Assembly (NCBI RefSeq): GCF_029931775.1
Contig: NC_079326.1
Location: forward strand, 12,058,604 to 12,122,603
From: Euleptes europaea
Taxonomy: Eukaryota > Chordata > Lepidosauria > Squamata > Sphaerodactylidae
Reading direction: 5' to 3'
DNA: 64,000 bases
The translations under genes and the position numbers were made by a program. Each line of letters opens with the position of its first letter. The first letter of the stretch is position 1. The notes beneath the pieces were generated by a model. That model did no database searches. It was not told the DNA's origin and was given only the letters and a program-made list of their open reading frames with translations. Positions 57,236-64,000 of the stretch are shown here, one piece after another.

Positions 57236-58006
57236 ACTTATAAATAAATATAATAATTTGTTATGAATGGATAGTGAAGTGAATGATTTAAAGCAGCCAC
57301 CATTCAGTGGTGCACTACACGTAAAACTCAGAAGCATTACTAGCTGAATGTACAAGACACTCAATTGCAACTTGTCTGGACTTCAAAATTTGTGATACTT
57401 CTGTTTGAATATCAGTGTCTCCCCGCCCCCTCTGGGACTGTGAAACTGCTTTTTAGAACTCTGGATGAGTTATTTTTCATTAACCACACATCTATCTTTA
57501 TATCCAGAAATAACATATAATCTTGCCCCAAGAGTCCTCAAGTTCTGCTGTCAAATATCAATAAAAGGATTTGAACTGTGGTTCTTTTGTTCAGTTTACA
57601 TGCTTTATTCGGGATCTGCTATTTGAATAGTGAGGCACAGAGGTCTGCCTAGAGGCCTCTACCTACAAAGCCTGAACGGGAGGCTTTCCTTTCCAAACAG
57701 ATGGCTGGTACTGTCAACTTTGATGGGCCTGATCACCTGGTTGAGGGAGGAAACGGGAGTGCTGGATTCCATTGTTTCCCACTATCTGTTGATAGGTGCT
57801 GCCAAAATTGACAGGACAGCCCTGCATGCTGGATTTAGAGATCCAGCTGGGTCTGGGAACCAATGATAATGAAACACCAGGATATAAGTGAGAATCACCT
57901 TTGCTGGATCAACGTGGAACTATTCTTGTTCCCACCACAAATGTACACTTCATCACTATTTATCCACAGTTAAGGCCTTTTTAGACCTGAGTGAGCTAGC
58001 CTGATA
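57236..58006. other. ADCY5 intron, nothing recognised
   Basis: About 770 bases of unique-looking intronic DNA between the composite repeat and the long hAT-type copy. Confidence 0.45.
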
Positions 58007-58014
58007 GGCTACAC

Positions 58015-58728
58015 CACGGGTGGGGAACATCAGGCCCGGGGGCTGTTTAAGGCACGCAAAATCATTTGGTTTGGCCCTTCATGGGTCCTGGCAGATCTCT
58101 AGCTCAGAAGGATCTAAGACTGGTGATCCTCCCCCTCCTGCAGACAGGAACTGCCTTTATTCAAGGCAGATGTGAGTGTGTATTGCTGAGAAAAGGAACC
58201 TTCCCCCCTCCCCGCTTGCAGAAGAGTTGTTAGCTATGGAGCTGCTAGGACTGCCCAAGAAACTGTGTTAACTCTTTCCCACCCAGGCCATGGAGAAACA
58301 TATTCCCTCAGTACAAGAGGGCTGGAGGTGGAAAAGGCGACAATGGAGGGGTTAAAGGGGGCAGGGGCAGAATGCGCGGGGCGGGGGCGAGTTCTTAGCC
58401 AGTGTGTCCTCATTTCATCCCTGCAGGCGGAGGTAGCAGAAGCCGACTGTAGAATCCGGCCCCCACCATGCGGAGCAGGAGCAACTTTGGCATGAGGTTG
58501 GATGGCTATGCCCGGCTGGTGCAACAGACCATGCTGTGCCACCAGGTGGGCGAATGCGCCACCTGTTGGATACCTGCCTGCTTGCCCGTGCTGGGGGTGG
58601 TCATCTGGGGCAGCTGCTTGCTTGGGGCTTGGTCGGCTAATTTTTAAGTTGATAATTTTGTATGGCCCATGAATTATAAATATAAATATCCAAATGGCTC
58701 TTGGCGGAAAAAAGGTTCCCCACCCCTG
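58015..58728 (-). mobile_element. Non-autonomous hAT-type element, CAGGAGTGGGGAAC family, long copy
   Basis: The 714-base relative of 55750-56247 is in reverse orientation. Ends CACGGGTGGGGAAC / GGTTCCCCACCCCTG are flanked by an exact 8-bp duplication GGCTACAC (58007-58014 and 58729-58736). About 200 extra bases lie near 58430-58640, absent from the short copy. Its right end is 190 bases from an ADCY5 exon. The 174-codon open frame here has no known domain. Confidence 0.93.
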
Positions 58729-58801
58729 GGCTACACACACACAAACCGACAACGCCAACTAAACGCAGAACAAAAAACCAGAATTGCCTACTGCTTTTTC
58801 A

Positions 58802-61000
<2,199 letters not shown>

Positions 61001-61004
61001 ATTC

Positions 61005-62000
61005 GGATATGCCGAACCGAAAAAGCCATTTTGGCTTTTTTCCACTGAAAAAAACCTGGCTATCTGGATGAAGCCAAAAAGCCGAAATTTGAAACGCCGA
61101 AAAAATGTCGGGTTTCCTCCAGCTTGGCTTTCTCACAGCTCATGTAAGAGAATGGGGGGGGGGGGTTAAAAAGCCCATTTGTGAGGCTGGTGATTGGGCT
61201 TTAAAAATTTTAAAAAAAACCTTTTAACTTACCTTGGCTGGTGCTCTGCTGGGCTTCCAAGTGGGTTCTGCTGGGCTGGCAAAGGTGGCCCCACCTTTGC
61301 TGGATTGCTATGGAAGAAGCAATCTCCTGTTGCTCTTTCCTGCCCTTTGGCTGGTTTCCAGGGCAACATGAGGGAGGGGGAGAGGCATCTTGAAGTGACA
61401 AATAGGAGAGCTCACTGGAGCTTTCCTATTTGGCCAATGGCTGTAATACATTTTGCATTGCATTTTTGCTAGGCTAATGCAGTCCTAATGTGGATTGCAA
61501 CAACCTATAGAGGGTGGAAGTGGGGGCAGAAAGTTAGAGTGGCGAGTAAGACAACACTGCTCTTTGGCCAATCACGGGTGTTTTTTGCCAGGATTTCTTT
61601 CAAAATTGTCTGTGCATGACCAAAGAGCATAAAAAGGAGGTCTAGTTCCAGCAGACCCCATTCCAGATAGAGGTTTGAGAGAGTTCAGTGCAAAGCTTGG
61701 CTTTAACTGCTGGTCCTCCCTCTGAGCTTCTGGTGCTGTAACTGCTACATCCCTTGGATTACTGCCTGCCTGCGTTGGATTCCTGCTGCCTGCTTGCTAC
61801 CTGGAGAAGAAGACATCGAATAGTTTGAAATAATGTGTTGTGTTTTTTATGCTGGTGAGGATGGGACACTTTATCTATATATGATATTTATATTCCTCTT
61901 TCTCGAAGTGTGCTTGAAGGGGTTTAGCAAGTAAGAAGGGCTGCCTATACATGAAGTAAATAAATAAACTGTAATCTAATAAACATAGATAACGCAAGCC
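61005..62000 (+). mobile_element. Unassigned repeat with LTR-like promoter and poly(A) signals
   Basis: An odd direct-repeat-rich head (CCGAAAAAGCC, GCCAAAAAGCC, CGCCGAAAAAATG) is followed by a GC-mixed body. A TATA-like GCATAAAAAGGAGG lies near 61627, and AATAAATAAA near 61958 about 330 bases later. The order fits a retroviral LTR, but I found no clear terminal TG...CA with a duplication. It is antisense to ADCY5. Confidence 0.35.
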
Positions 62001-62170
62001 AGAATTCTTTTAGATTCTACAAGTCCTTGAATGAAAAAGAGATTGTAGAAGGATTCTTTTGTGTCAGAACGTTGAGCTCTACTTTATGAGCCCAATGTTA
62101 CCATGGAGTAAACAACCCAAACAGCCACTCTGATTACATAACACCACTCTTGACATTCAGAAACACACAC

Positions 62171-62285
62171 CTGAAGTTTCCAAAGGAAATCAAGCCTTGC
62201 TGTGGATTCCACTTGCTGAGCATGGAGATAGACCGCCAAGACAAACACTGTTATGACTACAGGAGTCACAATTTTCAGGGCCACC
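62171..62285 (-). CDS. ADCY5: ADCY5 coding exon, fifth from end (last membrane helix)
   Basis: A 115-base minus-strand exon lies between acceptor GTCCAG and donor GTGTGT. It codes [20 protein letters not shown] (last transmembrane helix of the second six-helix block) and [18 protein letters not shown], which matches the mammalian protein almost exactly. The first base completes a codon begun in an exon beyond the window, so the gene continues to the right. A second AG, 9 bases farther upstream, fits the homologues less well. Confidence 0.94.
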
Positions 62286-62925
62286 CTGGACACACTTGCA
62301 GGACTACATGGGAACAGAAAAAGCACACAAACTGTGAACATTCTATGTTGCCGGTCACTGAAGTACAGCAATACATTCTACACAATGCAAGCACCCTATA
62401 GCTGTTTGTTTGTGTGGCAACAGGTAGAGCAAGGGGATAAGATTTAGTTGACAGTCAGTAAAATTCACCGTCCCTTTCATTCTATTTGACACATCAATTA
62501 AATTTCTATTTCGTACTTCTGCATTTGAGGCAGCTGGGCCATTAACATGCAAGTGATCCCTTTGTGTATATTTTTTCAGTTCTACAGTTACCGTAGCAAA
62601 GTGCATGGTATGTAAAAATGCCTTTAAGGCAAGGAATAGCAAGACAGTAGGCTAACACACTGCTAATGCATTTTGTACCCATGGGCATGAGATCTAGAAT
62701 TAGGCACTCTCTTTCCCCAGACCCTGAATTTTCAGTACCCCATGACAACGGCAGTATTGGCACTGCCACCAACTACTGTTAACACTAATGGTTGGAAAAT
62801 GGTTTCAAATCTTGTTTATATTGCAATTCTGCTTAACATTAACCATGATTAACAACACTGTTCACAATAGATACTTAATTCCCATCTTGGCCAGAATGCA
62901 GGTTTTTTTTTTAAATCCACATGAT
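62286..62925. other. ADCY5 intron, nothing recognised
   Basis: Unique-looking AT-rich sequence upstream (minus strand) of the ADCY5 membrane-helix exon. Confidence 0.45.
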
Positions 62926-63665
62926 GGGGCCAATTGGGAACTGGGTTGATGTTTTTGCAAACCTAAAGGAATCTCTGATATTGCAGAAAACTCTAAAAAG
63001 TGGGAGAGGGGAATTAAAGGGGGGGTTAACTCACCACTAAATCTTCTTTGAATGCACATACACTGCAATGGGGGGAAAAGATATTTGTGTAGCATTTTGG
63101 ATTGCTGAGGCAACCCACAAAGGCACTTGGCTTTTGTAGTGGGTCACAAGGACTATCCTAGCCCCTACTATGGAACTTCGCTGAAGACAGAGGGGCAGTG
63201 GTGCCCTTAGTAGATGGGGCTGGGAGGTAGTGACATAGCTGCTGAGGCCATGGCTGCAGCATCAAAGTGGTGTGCAGTTCCACTGAGGCTGCCCTCCACC
63301 ACCACCAAATGGTGTCTAGGGTGCTCCACTGCTGGCCAACTCCAAGTCTCTCCCATCAGCTGGCAGTGGATGGACAACCTGGGAAGGTGAGTGGGCAGGA
63401 AGAGGCCATGGGGACTCTGTGGGGGAGGAAAGGAGAGACAGGTTGGAAAGTGGCAGCTGGGTACAGCTGAAAAAAAGTATGTGAGAGGAAGGGAAAGGGA
63501 AAACGGGCCAGCAAAGGGGAGGGGAAGCCAAAGCAAACAGAGAAGGGGAAGAGGGGACAAATGGGCAAACAGAAAAGTGTAGGGAAGATGACCAATAGGG
63601 GAGAATTAGATCCCCTTGTGAGTCTCCCCCTTGTAATCCTCAGAGGTCCCCTCCCTATAATCCTT
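62926..63665 (+). repeat. Unnamed composite repeat, possible copy 3
   Basis: The same order as copy 2 is seen in looser form: TTTTTGCAAACCT, TATTGCAGAAAACTCTAAAA and GGGGGGGTTAAC, a GC-rich core at 63225-63370, then a purine-rich tract at 63400-63600. Divergence is high, so membership is tentative. Confidence 0.35.
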
Positions 63666-64000
63666 AACAAGCAAGTGGAAATTTACATTTCACAAAGAAA
63701 TAATGAGGGAGCGGATGATCTTGCAGCCCACCCAAGGTACCTTAACATTGGTTAAGGAATTGACCTAAGAAACAATGGCTGGATGTAATTGGTATTTTAA
63801 GAGGCAACTTCAAGCTCCCCCTCTCCCCAAGGAACTCACCATAATCCATTCCATGTCCCATTAGAAAATACACTGTAATAACAAAAAAATACAGATTTTA
63901 GACAATGTATATTGGGTTTTTTTTTTGTTACCTATCAAGTAATTTGCCATTTTCTTTCTTCCCCCCTTGAATGTTTAATGTTATCCCATACTGCTTCCTA
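63666..64000. other. ADCY5 intron, nothing recognised
   Basis: The right edge of the window is AT rich with a T run near 63917. No exon is seen, so upstream ADCY5 exons lie beyond. Confidence 0.5.

Noticed and set aside
58234-58758. 174-codon frame in the long hAT-type copy as a transposase remnant
   Set aside because: No DDE or hAT dimerisation features; the related short copy has no equivalent frame.

Overview
The window is nuclear DNA from an amniote vertebrate, almost certainly a squamate reptile. A gecko is my guess, not something I can show. The evidence is 5S-rRNA-derived SINEs with short direct repeats and a (CA)n tail, tRNA-type Sauria SINE ends, CR1, L1 and Penelope-like elements, a DIRS element, and many short hAT-type DNA transposons. 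The only recognisable host genes are two convergent, spliced ones.

Layout. Positions 1-12.9 kb hold intergenic DNA dense in small DNA transposons, including at least eight copies of a TAGGGTTGCCA-ended family, hAT-type elements with exact 8-bp target duplications, two palindromic elements and two solo LTRs. At 12.95-13.46 kb is a CpG island that I take as the SEC22A promoter with a non-coding first exon. A minisatellite with a 44-bp unit lies at 13.69-14.65 kb. SEC22A (+) then runs to 44.64 kb. Its six coding exons lie at 25869-26050, 27546-27709, 30612-30806, 32749-32867, 40215-40280 and 44436-44636. All junctions are GT-AG, phases agree, and together they give a 308-residue longin-domain, multi-pass protein of the early secretory pathway. 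Its introns carry a whole-looking, young DIRS retroelement (19.52-25.26 kb) inserted in a CR1 LINE, L1 pieces with a nested solo LTR, a second CpG-rich block (36.2-37.0 kb), and a Penelope-like element split by an L1.

The 44.64-52.35 kb interval lies between the two convergent genes. It holds a full match to the CTCF core motif and an old DIRS-type fossil. From 52347 to the right edge lie the last five coding exons of ADCY5 (-), at 62171-62285, 60125-60388, 58918-59122, 54958-55082 and 52347-52475. They encode the end of the second membrane block and the whole C2 catalytic domain of adenylyl cyclase 5. The rest of ADCY5 lies beyond the window. SEC22A next to ADCY5 is the order known in other amniotes (human 3q21), which supports both names.

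Nothing links the two genes biochemically. One acts in ER-Golgi traffic and the other makes cAMP at the plasma membrane. The most notable content is the mobile-element record: nested insertions, exact target duplications, a 70-bp duplication around an L1 end, large palindromes and hammerhead-like relics in Penelope-like ends. I see no convincing evidence of a wholly new biological system. The best candidates for new description are the unnamed repeat families and the CpG block inside L1 sequence.
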